Counted from the stretch's first letter, positions 1 through 9,049 are shown. The stretch is DNA of 64,000 nucleotides from Streptococcus australis ATCC 700641 (GCF_000186465.1 NZ_GL636091.1:600152-664151); one strand, 5' to 3'. A program made the numbers and translations. Notes: generated from the letters alone by a model not told the origin.

Positions 1-2
1 TC

Positions 3-1619
3 GTAACATATGTGAAAGATGCTCAAAAAGCGATCATCAAGTATGTCAACGAAAAAGGTAATGTTGAGGTTGATCGTGATACTGTAAATGGTAAATCAGG
101 TGAAGTGATTGCTTACAGCACTACTAATAAGATCAATGAACTCCATCGTAAGGGTTATGAATTGGTAAGTGACGGCTTCACGAGTGCTTCAAACAAGAAC
201 TTCGACTTTGATGCCAAAGTAGACCAAGAATTCACTGTTGTTGTACGTGAACGTATCGTACCTGTAGGACCAGAAGATCCGGATCCAACTCCAGAAACAC
301 CTTACGATCCAACAGATCCAAATACACCAAATTGGCCGAAGACTGTTGATAAGATTCAAAGTCGTCGAGTTACCGGAACACGTACAGTTACTTACTATGT
401 GCAAGGAAATGACGGCGTAAAAGTACCAAAACCAGTACGTGAACGTGTTGTATTCGAGCGGATTGTTCTTGTTAACTTGGTAACTGGAGAAATGTCTGCG
501 CAACGTTGGCAGTTTGTCAGTGCGACTCCAATTGCAGATAATGAGCCAAATGCACCACGAGCTCGTTCACGTCGCGCCTTAGTAGATGCGCCAGCTCCTT
601 ATGCAGAAGCAACTAGTCTAGCAAGTGCTACACCTCGGACACGTTCACGTCGTGCCTTGGCAGATGAACCTGTGACTAGTTCTGGTGATACTTACGAGTA
701 TGGAGAAGTACCTACAAAAGTTCTCTCTGGGTATTACGCAGATAAAGAAAGTATCCCATCATCAATCGTAGATGGAGATAATATTGCTGACTTAAAATAC
801 GAAGTTCATTATAAGAAACTAGGTAATATTCAATTAGTAGATCAAAATGGAAAAGTTCTGTCAGAGGTTATCTACAGCAATGATCCATCTAATCCAACAA
901 GAGCAGCTGCGACTACCCTTCCAGCTATCCCATCGGGTTATAAGATTAAGGCTGGTCAAAACGTCTATGGTTATGATGTAGCTGCTGGAACGGTAGATCC
1001 AAATAACCCAGCAGATCCAGATGCAATTGGTCGTAACACGACTATCGTATTGGAACTTATGGCTGTACCACGTAAGGAAACAAAAGTTGTCAATGAGACA
1101 ATTCACTATAAAGACGCGATTACAGGAGAAACTTTGGCACCAGATCACACTGACCAAGTTACCTTCCGTCGAGTGGTAATGGTGAATCCTGAGACAAACG
1201 AAGTATTGAGTGCGACATCTTGGGTAGCAGATAATAACGATACTACTTTTGATGCAGTGACTTCACCAGTAATCGAAGGCTACACTGCAAGTCCACTTGT
1301 CGTTGATGCAATCACTGGATTGACTGCTGATAGCAAGGATTTTGTGACAACTGTTCTTTATAGAAAGAACGCTGTTCCAACTCCAGAACCAAAACCAGAA
1401 CCAAAACCAGAACCAAAACCAGAGCCAAAACCAGAGCCAAAACCAGAGCCAAAACCAGAACCAAAACCAGAACCAAAACCAGAAGTTCCTGTGGCACCAC
1501 AAGCTCCAGCGCTTCCTGAAACTGGTGAAGAACAATCAGCTTCTGCTGCATTGTTAGGCGCTGCTCTTGGTTTGGTAGGACTGGCTGGTCTTGCAAGACG
1601 CAAGAAAAACGAAGACTAA
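3..1619 (+). CDS. LPXTG-anchored mucin-binding-type surface protein, C-terminal part
   Basis: Incomplete at the left edge: the frame is open from the first complete codon (position 3), and the GTG at 12 is internal coding sequence, not a start. What remains is the C-terminal 538 residues or so of a cell-wall adhesin. Two modules of the Mub/MucBP type are visible, each with an FRRVV/FERIV-VN-pattern and a GY...Y(R/K)K ending. Between them sits a linker with two copies of RSRRALxD. A (PEPK)8 wall-spanning stretch follows, then LPETGE, a hydrophobic segment and an RRKKNED tail: a textbook sortase A signal. Family knowledge: such proteins bind mucin or host glycans. The ligand here is unknown. 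A strong terminator follows, so it is the last gene of its transcript. Confidence 0.9.
   Translation, partial: VTYVKDAQKAIIKYVNEKGNVEVDRDTVNGKSGEVIAYSTTNKINELHRKGYELVSDGFTSASNKNFDFDAKVDQEFTVVVRERIVPVGPEDPDPTPETPYDPTDPNTPNWPKTVDKIQSRRVTGTRTVTYYVQGNDGVKVPKPVRERVVFERIVLVNLVTGEMSAQRWQFVSATPIADNEPNAPRARSRRALVDAPAPYAEATSLASATPRTRSRRALADEPVTSSGDTYEYGEVPTKVLSGYYADKESIPSSIVDGDNIADLKYEVHYKKLGNIQLVDQNGKVLSEVIYSNDPSNPTRAAATTLPAIPSGYKIKAGQNVYGYDVAAGTVDPNNPADPDAIGRNTTIVLELMAVPRKETKVVNETIHYKDAITGETLAPDHTDQVTFRRVVMVNPETNEVLSATSWVADNNDTTFDAVTSPVIEGYTASPLVVDAITGLTADSKDFVTTVLYRKNAVPTPEPKPEPKPEPKPEPKPEPKPEPKPEPKPEPKPEVPVAPQAPALPETGEEQSASAALLGAALGLVGLAGLARRKKNED
1383..1478 (+). repeat. 12-bp tandem repeat encoding (PEPK)8
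   Basis: Eight in-frame copies of a 12-bp unit (ccagaaccaaaa, with ccagagccaaaa variants) code for Pro-Glu-Pro-Lys. This is the extended wall-spanning segment just before the sortase motif. Copy number is likely to vary between strains, because units are nearly identical and in frame. Confidence 0.9.
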
Positions 1620-1678
1620 ACAAGTGGTAGACACTAACGATTCCCGCTAGGATCGTAAATGGTTCAGTTTTCCACAAG

Positions 1679-1711
1679 GAGGCCTCGCTCTAAGGAGTGG
1701 GGCCTTTTTGT
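1679..1711 (+). terminator. Rho-independent terminator after the LPXTG gene
   Basis: Inverted arms aggcctcgctc and gagtggggcct (with G-U pairs) around a short loop, followed by a run of T. It lies 60 bp downstream of the stop codon. Confidence 0.85.
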
Positions 1712-1726
1712 TATTTCTTGAAAGCA

Positions 1727-1756
1727 TTGAAATCACGTCTTGCAATATGATACAAT
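1727..1756 (+). promoter_or_regulatory. Promoter of the ABC transporter pair
   Basis: TTGAAA (1727-1732), 18-bp spacer, TACAAT (1751-1756) with a TG one base upstream (extended -10). The coding start is 32 bp further on. Confidence 0.75.
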
Positions 1757-1787
1757 AGAGGATATTTACAATAGTTAGGACAAAGAT

Positions 1788-2654
1788 ATGCTTATTTCGA
1801 TTATTTCACAAGGCTTGATCTGGGCTATTTTGGGACTGGGGATTTTTATGACCTTTCGTATCTTGGATTTCCCAGATATGACTACAGAGGGCTCTTTCCC
1901 ATTAGGGGGAGCCGTTGCGGTAACTCTGATCACCAAAGGGGTTCATCCTTTGCTAGCCACCCTAGCCGCCATTGGTGCGGGTTGTTTGGCTGGATTAGCA
2001 ACAGGTCTTCTTTATACCAAAGGGAAGATTCCGACGCTGTTATCAGGGATTTTGGTGATGACTTCCTGTAACTCAGTCATTCTCTTTGTGATGCAACGGG
2101 CCAACCTGGGCTTGCTTGGCTACTCAAAAATCCAAGATATGATTCCTATCGCCAGTGGTGTGAACGAGATTATCATTGGGATCATCTTTGTGACCCTGGT
2201 GATTGCCGCTATGCTCTTCTTTTTAGATACCAAACTGGGGCAGGCCTATATTGCGACAGGGGACAATCCTGAGATGGCTAAAAGCTTTGGGATCCATACC
2301 AGTCGGATGGAGTTGATGGGGCTAGTGGTTTCCAATGGGATTATTGCCTTGTCAGGTGCCTTGATGGCCCAGCAAGAAGGCTATGCAGATGCTTCTCGAG
2401 GGATCGGGGTTATCGTCGTTGGTCTGGCTAGCTTGATTATCGGAGAGGTCCTTTTCTCAAAACTAACCTTAGCAGAACGTTTGCTCAGTATCGTTATTGG
2501 ATCAATCATTTATCAATTCTTGATTTGGGCTGTGATTGCCATCGGTGTCAATACCAGCTACATCCGTATCTTTAGTGCTATCATCTTGGCTATCTGTCTC
2601 ATGATTCCAACCTTTAAAGAGAAACTGCTGAAAGGAGTCAAACTCAGCAAATGA
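1788..2654 (+). CDS. ABC transporter permease (TrpY-like)
   Basis: A 288-residue polytopic membrane protein of the BPD_transp_2 type (branched-chain amino acid / sugar permease-like fold) with about eight hydrophobic segments. It matches streptococcal permeases named TrpY in a putative tryptophan/tyrosine uptake system; substrate assignment is by family only. Translationally coupled to the next gene (4-bp overlap, ATGA), which supplies the ATPase. A substrate-binding lipoprotein gene, usually upstream in the trpXYZ arrangement, is not present here: the upstream neighbour is a surface protein with its own terminator. The binding protein must be elsewhere or absent. Confidence 0.8.
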   Translation: MLISIISQGLIWAILGLGIFMTFRILDFPDMTTEGSFPLGGAVAVTLITKGVHPLLATLAAIGAGCLAGLATGLLYTKGKIPTLLSGILVMTSCNSVILFVMQRANLGLLGYSKIQDMIPIASGVNEIIIGIIFVTLVIAAMLFFLDTKLGQAYIATGDNPEMAKSFGIHTSRMELMGLVVSNGIIALSGALMAQQEGYADASRGIGVIVVGLASLIIGEVLFSKLTLAERLLSIVIGSIIYQFLIWAVIAIGVNTSYIRIFSAIILAICLMIPTFKEKLLKGVKLSK

Positions 2655-3409
2655 CTGCAATTGTAGAATTAAAAAATGCCACCATCGTGGTGAATAATGG
2701 CTTGAATGAAGAAAAAGTCATTTTGGATAATGTCTCTTTGGAGATTCATGAGCATGACTTTATCACCATTCTTGGGGGCAATGGTGCTGGGAAATCAACC
2801 CTCTTCAACACCTTGGCTGGGACCCTTCCTCTGACCAGTGGTCAAGTCTTGATCAAGGGAGAGGATGTGACTCACTATGGTCCGGAAAAACGGGCCAAAT
2901 ACCTATCTCGTGTCTTCCAAGATCCAAAGATGGGGACAGCTCCTCGTATGACAGTGGCTGAGAATCTCCTGATTGCAAAATTCCGAGGAGAAAAGCGGGG
3001 CTTGGTTCCTCGTCGCCTTGCCCAGTACAAAGACGAGTTTAAAGAGGTTTTGAGCCAGATCGGCAATGGTTTAGAGAGGCATGTCGATACGTCGGTAGAA
3101 TTCTTATCTGGTGGACAACGTCAGGCTCTGAGCTTGTTGATGGCTACCCTAAAACGGCCAGAACTCTTACTTTTGGACGAACATACAGCTGCCCTAGATC
3201 CCAAGACAAGTCAAGCCTTAATGGAGCTGACGGATCGTTTTGTCAAAACAGATCGCCTGACTGCCTTGATGATTACCCATCATATGGAGGATGCGCTTAA
3301 GTACGGGAATCGCTTGATTGTCATGAAGGATGGAAAGATTATCCAGGACTTGAATCAAGAGGAAAAGGCTAAGATGGCCTTGTCTGATTACTACCGTTTC
3401 TTTGAGTAA
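2651..3409 (+). CDS. ABC transporter ATP-binding protein (TrpZ-like)
   Basis: A 252-residue nucleotide-binding subunit. Visible motifs are Walker A GGNGAGKST (about residue 42), signature LSGGQRQAL (about 152), Walker B LLLLDE (about 173) and the H-loop THH (about 213). It overlaps the permease gene by 4 bp, so the two form one importer unit energising uptake at the cytoplasmic face. The substrate is inferred from family resemblance only. No clear terminator follows directly; the next promoter starts about 30 bp downstream. Confidence 0.9.
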   Translation: MTAIVELKNATIVVNNGLNEEKVILDNVSLEIHEHDFITILGGNGAGKSTLFNTLAGTLPLTSGQVLIKGEDVTHYGPEKRAKYLSRVFQDPKMGTAPRMTVAENLLIAKFRGEKRGLVPRRLAQYKDEFKEVLSQIGNGLERHVDTSVEFLSGGQRQALSLLMATLKRPELLLLDEHTAALDPKTSQALMELTDRFVKTDRLTALMITHHMEDALKYGNRLIVMKDGKIIQDLNQEEKAKMALSDYYRFFE

Positions 3410-3430
3410 ATTTAGAAACTAGTTTCAGTG

Positions 3431-3468
3431 TGTAATCGCTTGCAATACTGATATTAAAGGAGTATACT
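3431..3468 (+). promoter_or_regulatory. CcpA-type (cre) site overlapping a strong promoter
   Basis: TGTAATCGCTTGCA at 3431-3444 fits the cre consensus TGWAANCGNTNNCA exactly. It overlaps the -35 TTGCAA (3440-3445), which is 17 bp from TATACT (3463-3468). A repressor bound here would block the -35. The promoter points into a region with no ordinary gene. Confidence 0.65.
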
Positions 3469-3474
3469 ATAGAT

Positions 3475-3887
3475 GAAGATAAGGGAGAAGGGGTTGATAC
3501 CAATGCCTTATAGATTCATACATTAGGTTACTTCGTTTTAGGTTTGCCTTCGCTGACACTTGATTGTGCTTTTTATAAAAAAGCCAGAACGTCGGAAATG
3601 TTAAATCAGTTGAGACGTCAAGTAAGTCTGCTTAACTTACTAAATGACATTGAAATACGTGGAAATAGTAGTGGAAGCTTTAGATGGTTTTCGAACTTCG
3701 GTATGCTCAACTGAGTGCTTTGTAACAAAACTGAAAGAGAACTTGCAAAGAAAACCACTGGTATGTGAATCGTACCATGAAAAGAAATGAAAATCATAAC
3801 TGTTGTTTTCGTTAGCCTAAATGGTTAATCGCCTCTTGTCAGTGAAGCAGACCAGACCTCTAGTCCCGTAAGACTGGAGGTCTTTTT
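3475..3887 (+). ncRNA. Candidate non-coding or short-peptide transcript, unidentified
   Basis: About 410 bp bounded by a good promoter and a good terminator, with no reading frame of 60 codons or more. It lacks the hallmarks of tmRNA, RNase P RNA, SRP RNA, T-box leaders or 6S RNA. Two short frames exist. ATG 3503 encodes only seven residues and lies behind the purine-rich stretch agggagaagggg. A 38-residue frame runs from 3598 to 3714 but has no good ribosome binding site. Local inverted repeats occur (agtaag/cttact; ggta/tacc). The transcript is inferred; its function is unknown. It could also be the long leader of the following gene with an internal terminator. Confidence 0.4.
3854..3887 (+). 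terminator. Rho-independent terminator before the hypothetical gene
   Basis: Twelve-base arms agacctctagtc and gactggaggtct enclosing ccgtaa, followed by ttttt. It closes the orphan transcript just upstream of the gene at 3920. Confidence 0.85.
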
Positions 3888-3919
3888 GTCTGTCGTGGTA
3901 GAAAGTTGAGGTGAGGGCT

Positions 3920-4465
3920 GTGGGATTGCCATATGCACATGAATATAGCTGTCGAGATCATTTTAAAGAAAGAGCAATGGAACGATTTGGAGTCGATAAC
4001 GAGCAGTTGAGACGCTGGGTCAATCAACACGTACCCTCGCTTCATCATTTTGACAGCAGTTTTGATCAACGGCCCGATACGGAAGCCTATGTAGCAGAGG
4101 ACGGTGTCGTCTTTGTGTGTGATCTGAAGAATCGGGAGTTTATTACCTGCTTCCAAGCTGTCAATTTGACGGTGGATGAAGAACAGAAGGAAGTCTGTCA
4201 AGACATTCATCGTGAGAATGTGCTAGCCTATAAACATAGTCAAAGCAAGCTTCTAAATCGCTATCGCTTAAAAGAAGCCAAAGAATTGCTGGCCAATATT
4301 GATGAGCATGTCGATCGATTTTATAGCTTGTCCCAAACCCTTAAGAAGGGGGCGCTTAGCGATCGGAATTACCACCACCTTGAAGAACTGCTAAATGAGT
4401 TTCACGTCATCAAGGCGGCGATACGGGTGATTGAGAATAAGAAAAATGACTATCATACGGACTAG
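3920..4465 (+). CDS. Hypothetical protein, soluble and helical
   Basis: Not recognised. A 181-residue protein (184 if the GTG at 3911 is used). GTG 3920 is preferred because GAGG lies 8 bases upstream. The N-terminal half is mixed (CRDHFKERAMERFGV, then short strands such as EDGVVFVCDLKNREFITCF), and the C-terminal half is strongly helical and charged. There is no signal peptide or membrane segment. The layout suggests a small N-terminal domain followed by a coiled-coil-like tail. It sits between a terminator and the repeat preceding rnjB, so it appears to be transcribed alone or by read-through. Confidence 0.7.
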   Translation: MGLPYAHEYSCRDHFKERAMERFGVDNEQLRRWVNQHVPSLHHFDSSFDQRPDTEAYVAEDGVVFVCDLKNREFITCFQAVNLTVDEEQKEVCQDIHRENVLAYKHSQSKLLNRYRLKEAKELLANIDEHVDRFYSLSQTLKKGALSDRNYHHLEELLNEFHVIKAAIRVIENKKNDYHTD

Positions 4466-4521
4466 TGTTTCTTTTTGACAGAGTTGACAATCTAGGCTGT
4501 CGTCTTTGGTCTTAATAAAGT

Positions 4522-4695
4522 GAGAGTGGGACAGAAATCGGTAATTCGTTAGAATTCGATTTCGTCGTCCCACCTCCGCACAGTTGAGTAGGGCTGTAAA
4601 AGTTGATGAAATCAGCGTAGTAGAGCCCACTCAACCACTGCGTCTTGCTCGACAATCCAAAGAAAATTGAGAGGCTAGGACTTTTGTCCCAGCCT
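4522..4695 (+). repeat. 174-bp intergenic repeat, copy A
   Basis: Nearly identical (about four substitutions) and equal in length to 40310-40483, in the same orientation. The 5' end (gagagtgggacagaaat) is an imperfect inverse of the 3' end (ttttgtcccagcct). The last 30 bases form a terminator hairpin (ggctaggac / gtcccagcc) followed by T residues. It has no coding capacity and does not match the BOX or RUP consensus as I know them. Confidence 0.85.
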
Positions 4696-4701
4696 CTTTT
4701 G
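4668..4701 (+). terminator. Terminator carried by repeat copy A
   Basis: Arms agaggctaggac and gtcccagcctct around tttt, then tttt. It ends transcription from the upstream hypothetical gene before the rnjB promoter. Confidence 0.75.
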
Positions 4702-4714
4702 TTTGATCTGACTT

Positions 4715-4743
4715 TTGAAAAAATCGTGAAAAAATAGTATAAT
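4715..4743 (+). promoter_or_regulatory. rnjB promoter
   Basis: TTGAAA (4715-4720), 17-bp spacer, TATAAT (4738-4743). The roughly 85-nt leader contains a small hairpin (cttggtgagccaag) ahead of the aaaggag ribosome binding site. Confidence 0.8.
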
Positions 4744-4832
4744 GTTCTAGATATGCAAGAACTTTGCAAAACTGTAATTCGACTTGGTGAGCCAAGGACC
4801 GTAAGTATGAACCATCACATAAAGGAGAAAAC

Positions 4833-6494
4833 ATGAGTAACATTAAGTTGATTACTTTAGGTGGAGTCCGTGAAAACGGGAAAAACCTCTACATAGCTGA
4901 AGTAAATGACTCTATTTTTGTTTTGGATGCTGGTCTCAAGTATCCAGAAAATGAGCAACTAGGGGTCGATGTCGTGATCCCCAACATGGACTACCTCTTT
5001 GAGAATAGCGACCGTATCGCAGGGGTCTTTTTAACGCACGGGCATGCGGATGCCATCGGAGCACTTCCTTATCTTTTAGCGGAGGCTAAAGTTCCAGTAT
5101 TTGGGTCGGAGTTGACCGTCGAGTTGGCCAAGCTCTTTGTCAAGAGTAACGACAGTGTCAAGAAGTTCAATGACTTCCATGTGATCGATGCCAATTCAGA
5201 AATCGATTTTGGAGGAACCGTTGTTTCCTTCTTCCAGACAACCCACTCTATTCCAGAAAGTTTAGGAATTGTCATCAAGACTCCTGAGGGCAACATCGTC
5301 TATACAGGAGACTTCAAGTTTGACCAGACAGCGAGTGAGTTTTATGCGACAGACTTTGCTCGTTTGGCAGAGATTGGACGCGAAGGCGTGCTAGCTCTCT
5401 TGAGTGACTCTGCGAATGCTGACAGCACTGTTCAAGTGGCTAGCGAGCAAGAAGTTGGAGATGAAATCCTGGATACCATTGGGGACTGGGATGGCCGGGT
5501 CATTGTTGCTGCTGTTGCTAGTAACCTATCACGGATCCAGCAGGTCTTTGACGCAGCTGCAGAGACAGGTCGTCGGGTTGTTTTGACTGGATTTGACGTA
5601 GAAAATATCGTCCGGACAGGGATTCGGTTAAATAAGCTTTCTTTGGCCAACGAAAAATTATTGATCAAGCCAAAAGAAATGTCTCGTTTTGAGGACCATG
5701 AATTGATTATTCTTGAAACTGGACGTATGGGTGAGCCGATCAACGGACTTCGTAAGATGTCCATTGGCCGTCACCGCTATGTCGAAATCAAGGATGGTGA
5801 CTTGGTTTATATCGTAACAACTCCATCTATCGCCAAAGAAGCGGTTATGGCACGTGTAGAAAACATGGTCTACCAAGCAGGAGGAGTCGTCAAACAGATT
5901 ACTCAAAGCTTGCGTGTATCAGGACATGGAAATGCGCGTGATCTGCAGTTGATGATCAACTTACTGCGTCCGAACTATCTGTTCCCAATCCAAGGGGAAT
6001 ACCGTGAATTGGATGCCCATGCAAGGCTTGCTATGGAAGTGGGGATTTTACCTGAAAATATCTTCATTCCGAAAAAAGGCTCCATCATGGAATATGACAA
6101 TGGGGACTTCGTCCCAGCTGGTAGCGTCTCTGCAGGAGATGTTCTCATCGATGGGAATGCCATTGGAGATGTTGGGAATGTCGTTCTCCGTGACCGGAAA
6201 GTCCTTTCAGAAGATGGTATCTTTATTGTGGCTATTACGGTTAACCGTCGTGAGAAACGCATCATCTCGAAGGCAAAAGTTCACACCCGTGGCTTTGTCT
6301 ACGTGAAGAAGAGTCGCGATATCTTGCGCGAAAGTGCAGAAATTGTCAACCAAAGTGTGGAAGAATACTTGGCTCAGGACAGCTTCGATTGGGGTGAGCT
6401 CAAGAGTGCTGTTCGTGATAGTTTGGCTAAATACCTCTTTGACCAGACCAAACGTCGACCAGCTATCTTGCCAGTTGTCATGGAAGTACGCTAA
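4833..6494 (+). CDS. rnjB: Ribonuclease J2
   Basis: A 553-residue metallo-beta-lactamase/beta-CASP ribonuclease, the usual length for RNase J. It begins directly with the catalytic fold (ITLGGVRENGKN). The metal-binding motif reads HGHADA where RNase J1 has HxHxDH, so the final histidine is replaced by alanine. GDFKFD and the later SGHGNARDL element are kept. This degenerate first motif, together with the estA neighbour, identifies the J2 paralogue, which in Firmicutes pairs with J1 for mRNA decay and processing and is less active alone. It has its own promoter; a weak hairpin follows. Confidence 0.9.
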   Translation: MSNIKLITLGGVRENGKNLYIAEVNDSIFVLDAGLKYPENEQLGVDVVIPNMDYLFENSDRIAGVFLTHGHADAIGALPYLLAEAKVPVFGSELTVELAKLFVKSNDSVKKFNDFHVIDANSEIDFGGTVVSFFQTTHSIPESLGIVIKTPEGNIVYTGDFKFDQTASEFYATDFARLAEIGREGVLALLSDSANADSTVQVASEQEVGDEILDTIGDWDGRVIVAAVASNLSRIQQVFDAAAETGRRVVLTGFDVENIVRTGIRLNKLSLANEKLLIKPKEMSRFEDHELIILETGRMGEPINGLRKMSIGRHRYVEIKDGDLVYIVTTPSIAKEAVMARVENMVYQAGGVVKQITQSLRVSGHGNARDLQLMINLLRPNYLFPIQGEYRELDAHARLAMEVGILPENIFIPKKGSIMEYDNGDFVPAGSVSAGDVLIDGNAIGDVGNVVLRDRKVLSEDGIFIVAITVNRREKRIISKAKVHTRGFVYVKKSRDILRESAEIVNQSVEEYLAQDSFDWGELKSAVRDSLAKYLFDQTKRRPAILPVVMEVR

Positions 6495-6509
6495 GATTAA
6501 CATAAGAGG

Positions 6510-6533
6510 AAAAGTCGATCGTCGGCTTTTTCT
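6510..6533 (+). terminator. Weak terminator-like hairpin between rnjB and estA
   Basis: Arms aagtcga / tcggctt with a G-U pair, then tttt. It is short, so read-through into estA is likely. Confidence 0.45.
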
Positions 6534-6567
6534 TGTCAAAGAAGAAAGAAATGGTGAGGAAAGATAG

Positions 6568-7350
6568 ATGGCAGTAATGCAGATTGAATATTATTCAGAA
6601 GCGCTCGCAATGGAATGGGGGATCAACGTCCTCTATCCAGATGCGTCTCGGGTGAAAAATCCGGATGATCAAGATATCCCGGTCCTCTATCTCCTTCATG
6701 GGATGAATGGCAATCAGTACTCCTGGTTGAAACGGACCAATGTAGAACGGATCCTACGTTCGACCAATTTGATTGTCGTTTTGCCTAATACCAATAATGG
6801 TTGGTATACAGATACACAGTATGGTTATCCCTATTACACAGCCATCGCAGAGGAATTGCCTAAGACCTTGGCACGTTTCTTCCCCAATATGACTAAGAAG
6901 CGGGAGAAGACCTTTATTGCTGGTCTATCGATGGGGGGCTATGGCTCTTTCAAACTGGCTCTTCAAACCAATCGCTTCTCGCATGCCGCTAGCTTTTCTG
7001 GTGCTCTTAGCTTTGAGGGGCGTCAACTGGCAGACACCGACCTTGGAAGTGCAGCTTATTGGCAAGGGGTCTTTGGAAAGCTAGAAGATTGGACGACAAG
7101 TCCTTACTCCTTGGAAAGTATTGCGGAGAAGTACTCAGATAAGAAGACGGCCTTATGGGCTTGGTGCGGAGAGCAAGATGTTCTGTATGAGGCCAACAAT
7201 ATAGCTGTGGATCATCTGAAGTATCTCGGCTTTGATATCACATACAGCCATGGACCAGGAAAACATGAATGGTTTTATTGGGAGCGGGAGTTGGAACATT
7301 TCTTAGCAACCCTGCCGATCAATTTTGAACTAGAAGAACGACTCGATTAG
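6568..7350 (+). CDS. estA: Tributyrin esterase-type alpha/beta-hydrolase
   Basis: A 260-residue esterase of the EstA/esterase D family, cytoplasmic (no signal peptide). HGMNGNQ is the oxyanion-hole region, GLSMG (about residue 119) carries the nucleophilic serine, and GKHEW near the end carries the histidine. The same gene follows RNase J2 in pneumococci, which supports the identity. Known homologues cleave short-chain acyl esters and have been reported to de-acetylate sugars. The physiological substrate here is unknown. The start is supported by gaggaaag upstream. Confidence 0.9.
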   Translation: MAVMQIEYYSEALAMEWGINVLYPDASRVKNPDDQDIPVLYLLHGMNGNQYSWLKRTNVERILRSTNLIVVLPNTNNGWYTDTQYGYPYYTAIAEELPKTLARFFPNMTKKREKTFIAGLSMGGYGSFKLALQTNRFSHAASFSGALSFEGRQLADTDLGSAAYWQGVFGKLEDWTTSPYSLESIAEKYSDKKTALWAWCGEQDVLYEANNIAVDHLKYLGFDITYSHGPGKHEWFYWERELEHFLATLPINFELEERLD

Positions 7351-7371
7351 GAAGCTACTCCTTGGGAGATA

Positions 7372-7380
7372 TGCTATAAT
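7372..7380 (+). promoter_or_regulatory. Extended -10 promoter of gltX
   Basis: TGCTATAAT, with no convincing -35. The roughly 60-nt leader contains an inverted repeat (ctgggc / gcccag) before the aggag ribosome binding site. Confidence 0.6.
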
Positions 7381-7448
7381 AGAGTGAAAAGTACCTGGGC
7401 TAGTTAGATGAGAAGCCCAGAATCAATGAACGATTAGGAGAAACATAC

Positions 7449-8909
7449 GTGACTAAAGATATTCGTGTGCGTTATGCACCAAGTCCAACTGGACTACTAC
7501 ACATCGGAAATGCTCGTACAGCATTATTTAACTATTTGTATGCACGCCACCATGGTGGAACTTTTATCATCCGTATCGAAGATACGGACCGCAAACGTCA
7601 TGTCGAAGACGGAGAGCGTTCCCAGCTTGAAAACCTGCGTTGGTTGGGCATGGACTGGGATGAAAGTCCAGAGACGCATGAAAACTACCGCCAGTCTGAA
7701 CGTTTGGAACTCTATCAAACATACATCGATCAACTCTTAGCTGAAGGAAAAGCCTACAAATCTTATGTGACAGAAGAAGAGTTGGCGGCAGAACGTGAAC
7801 GTCAAGAAGCAGCAGGTGAAACACCTCGCTACATCAACGAATACCTTGGGATGAGCGAAGAAGAAAAAGCAGCTTACGTTGCAGAACGTGAAGCAGCGGG
7901 CATCATCCCGACGGTTCGTTTGGCAGTGAATGAGTCTGGTATCTACAAGTGGCATGATATGGTCAAGGGCGATATCGAATTTGAAGGTGGCAATATCGGT
8001 GGTGACTGGGTCATCCAGAAGAAAGATGGCTACCCAACTTACAATTTTGCCGTTGTCATCGATGACCACGATATGCAAATCTCTCACGTTATCCGTGGAG
8101 ATGACCATATTGCTAACACACCAAAACAGCTCATGGTTTATGAAGCGCTTGGATGGGAAGCACCTGAGTTTGGTCACATGACTTTGATCATCAACTCTGA
8201 AACTGGTAAGAAGTTGTCTAAACGGGACACCAACACCCTTCAATTTATCGAAGATTACCGTAAGAAGGGCTACCTTCCAGAAGCAGTCTTTAACTTTATC
8301 GCTCTGCTCGGTTGGAACCCTGGTGGGGAAGATGAGATCTTCTCTCGTGAAGAACTCATCAAGCTTTTTGATGAAAACCGCCTCAGCAAGTCTCCAGCAG
8401 CTTTCGACCAAAAGAAACTAGACTGGATGAGCAATGACTACATCAAGAATGCAGACCTTACGACCATCTTTGAAATGGCTAAACCATTCCTTGAAGAAGC
8501 AGGTCGTTTGACTGACAAGGCTGAGAAATTAGTGGAACTCTACAAACCACAAATGAAGTCGGTGGACGAAATCGTTCCATTGACAGACCTTTTCTTCTCA
8601 GACTTCCCAGAATTGACAGAAGCTGAGCGAGAAGTCATGGCTGGTGAAACGGTTCCGACTGTACTTGAAGCCTTCAAAGCAAAACTTGAAGCCATGTCAG
8701 ACGATGAGTTTGTGGTAGAAAATATCTTCCCACAAATCAAAGCAGTCCAAAAGGAAACTGGTATCAAAGGGAAAAATCTCTTCATGCCAATCCGTATCGC
8801 TGTTTCAGGTGAAATGCATGGTCCAGAATTGCCAGATACCATTTACTTGCTTGGACGTGAAAAATCCATCCAACACATTGAGAAAATGTTGGAAAAAATT
8901 ACAAAATAA
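7449..8909 (+). CDS. gltX: Glutamyl-tRNA synthetase
   Basis: A 486-residue class I synthetase that charges tRNA-Glu (and, in Firmicutes, also tRNA-Gln for transamidation). The HIGH-type motif is LLHIGNART near residue 17 and the KMSKS-type motif is KKLSKRD near residue 256. Full length for the family. GTG start with aggagaaac seven bases upstream. Monocistronic: its own extended -10 promoter and a strong terminator directly after the stop. Confidence 0.97.
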   Translation: MTKDIRVRYAPSPTGLLHIGNARTALFNYLYARHHGGTFIIRIEDTDRKRHVEDGERSQLENLRWLGMDWDESPETHENYRQSERLELYQTYIDQLLAEGKAYKSYVTEEELAAERERQEAAGETPRYINEYLGMSEEEKAAYVAEREAAGIIPTVRLAVNESGIYKWHDMVKGDIEFEGGNIGGDWVIQKKDGYPTYNFAVVIDDHDMQISHVIRGDDHIANTPKQLMVYEALGWEAPEFGHMTLIINSETGKKLSKRDTNTLQFIEDYRKKGYLPEAVFNFIALLGWNPGGEDEIFSREELIKLFDENRLSKSPAAFDQKKLDWMSNDYIKNADLTTIFEMAKPFLEEAGRLTDKAEKLVELYKPQMKSVDEIVPLTDLFFSDFPELTEAEREVMAGETVPTVLEAFKAKLEAMSDDEFVVENIFPQIKAVQKETGIKGKNLFMPIRIAVSGEMHGPELPDTIYLLGREKSIQHIEKMLEKITK

Positions 8910-8916
8910 AATATGA

Positions 8917-8973
8917 AATAGGGGTGATCGTGGAGAACATTTCAAGATTTGTTCAGATCCCCCCTATTTTTGT
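8917..8973 (+). terminator. Terminator after gltX
   Basis: Outer arms taggggtgatc / gatcccccctA with a nested gaaca/tgttc stem, then ttttt. It insulates gltX from the glycosylation locus. Confidence 0.85.
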
Positions 8974-9049
8974 ATTATTTTGTCTCCAACTTTTCCGTCA
9001 GATACGGATAATGTCAGCTAAAGGTATGGATTGACTATCTGAAATAAGG

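Noticed and set aside
1263..1677. Minus-strand frames opposite the (PEPK)8 stretch
   Set aside because: Antisense of a stop-free 12-bp repeat within a clear LPXTG gene.
3475..3887. tmRNA, RNase P RNA or 6S RNA
   Set aside because: The diagnostic segments (tRNA-like ends with GGTTCGA, GAGGAAAGTC, long central bubble) are not present.
7737..8411. 224-codon minus-strand frame within gltX
   Set aside because: Fully antisense to a conserved synthetase gene; no homology pattern or expression signals.
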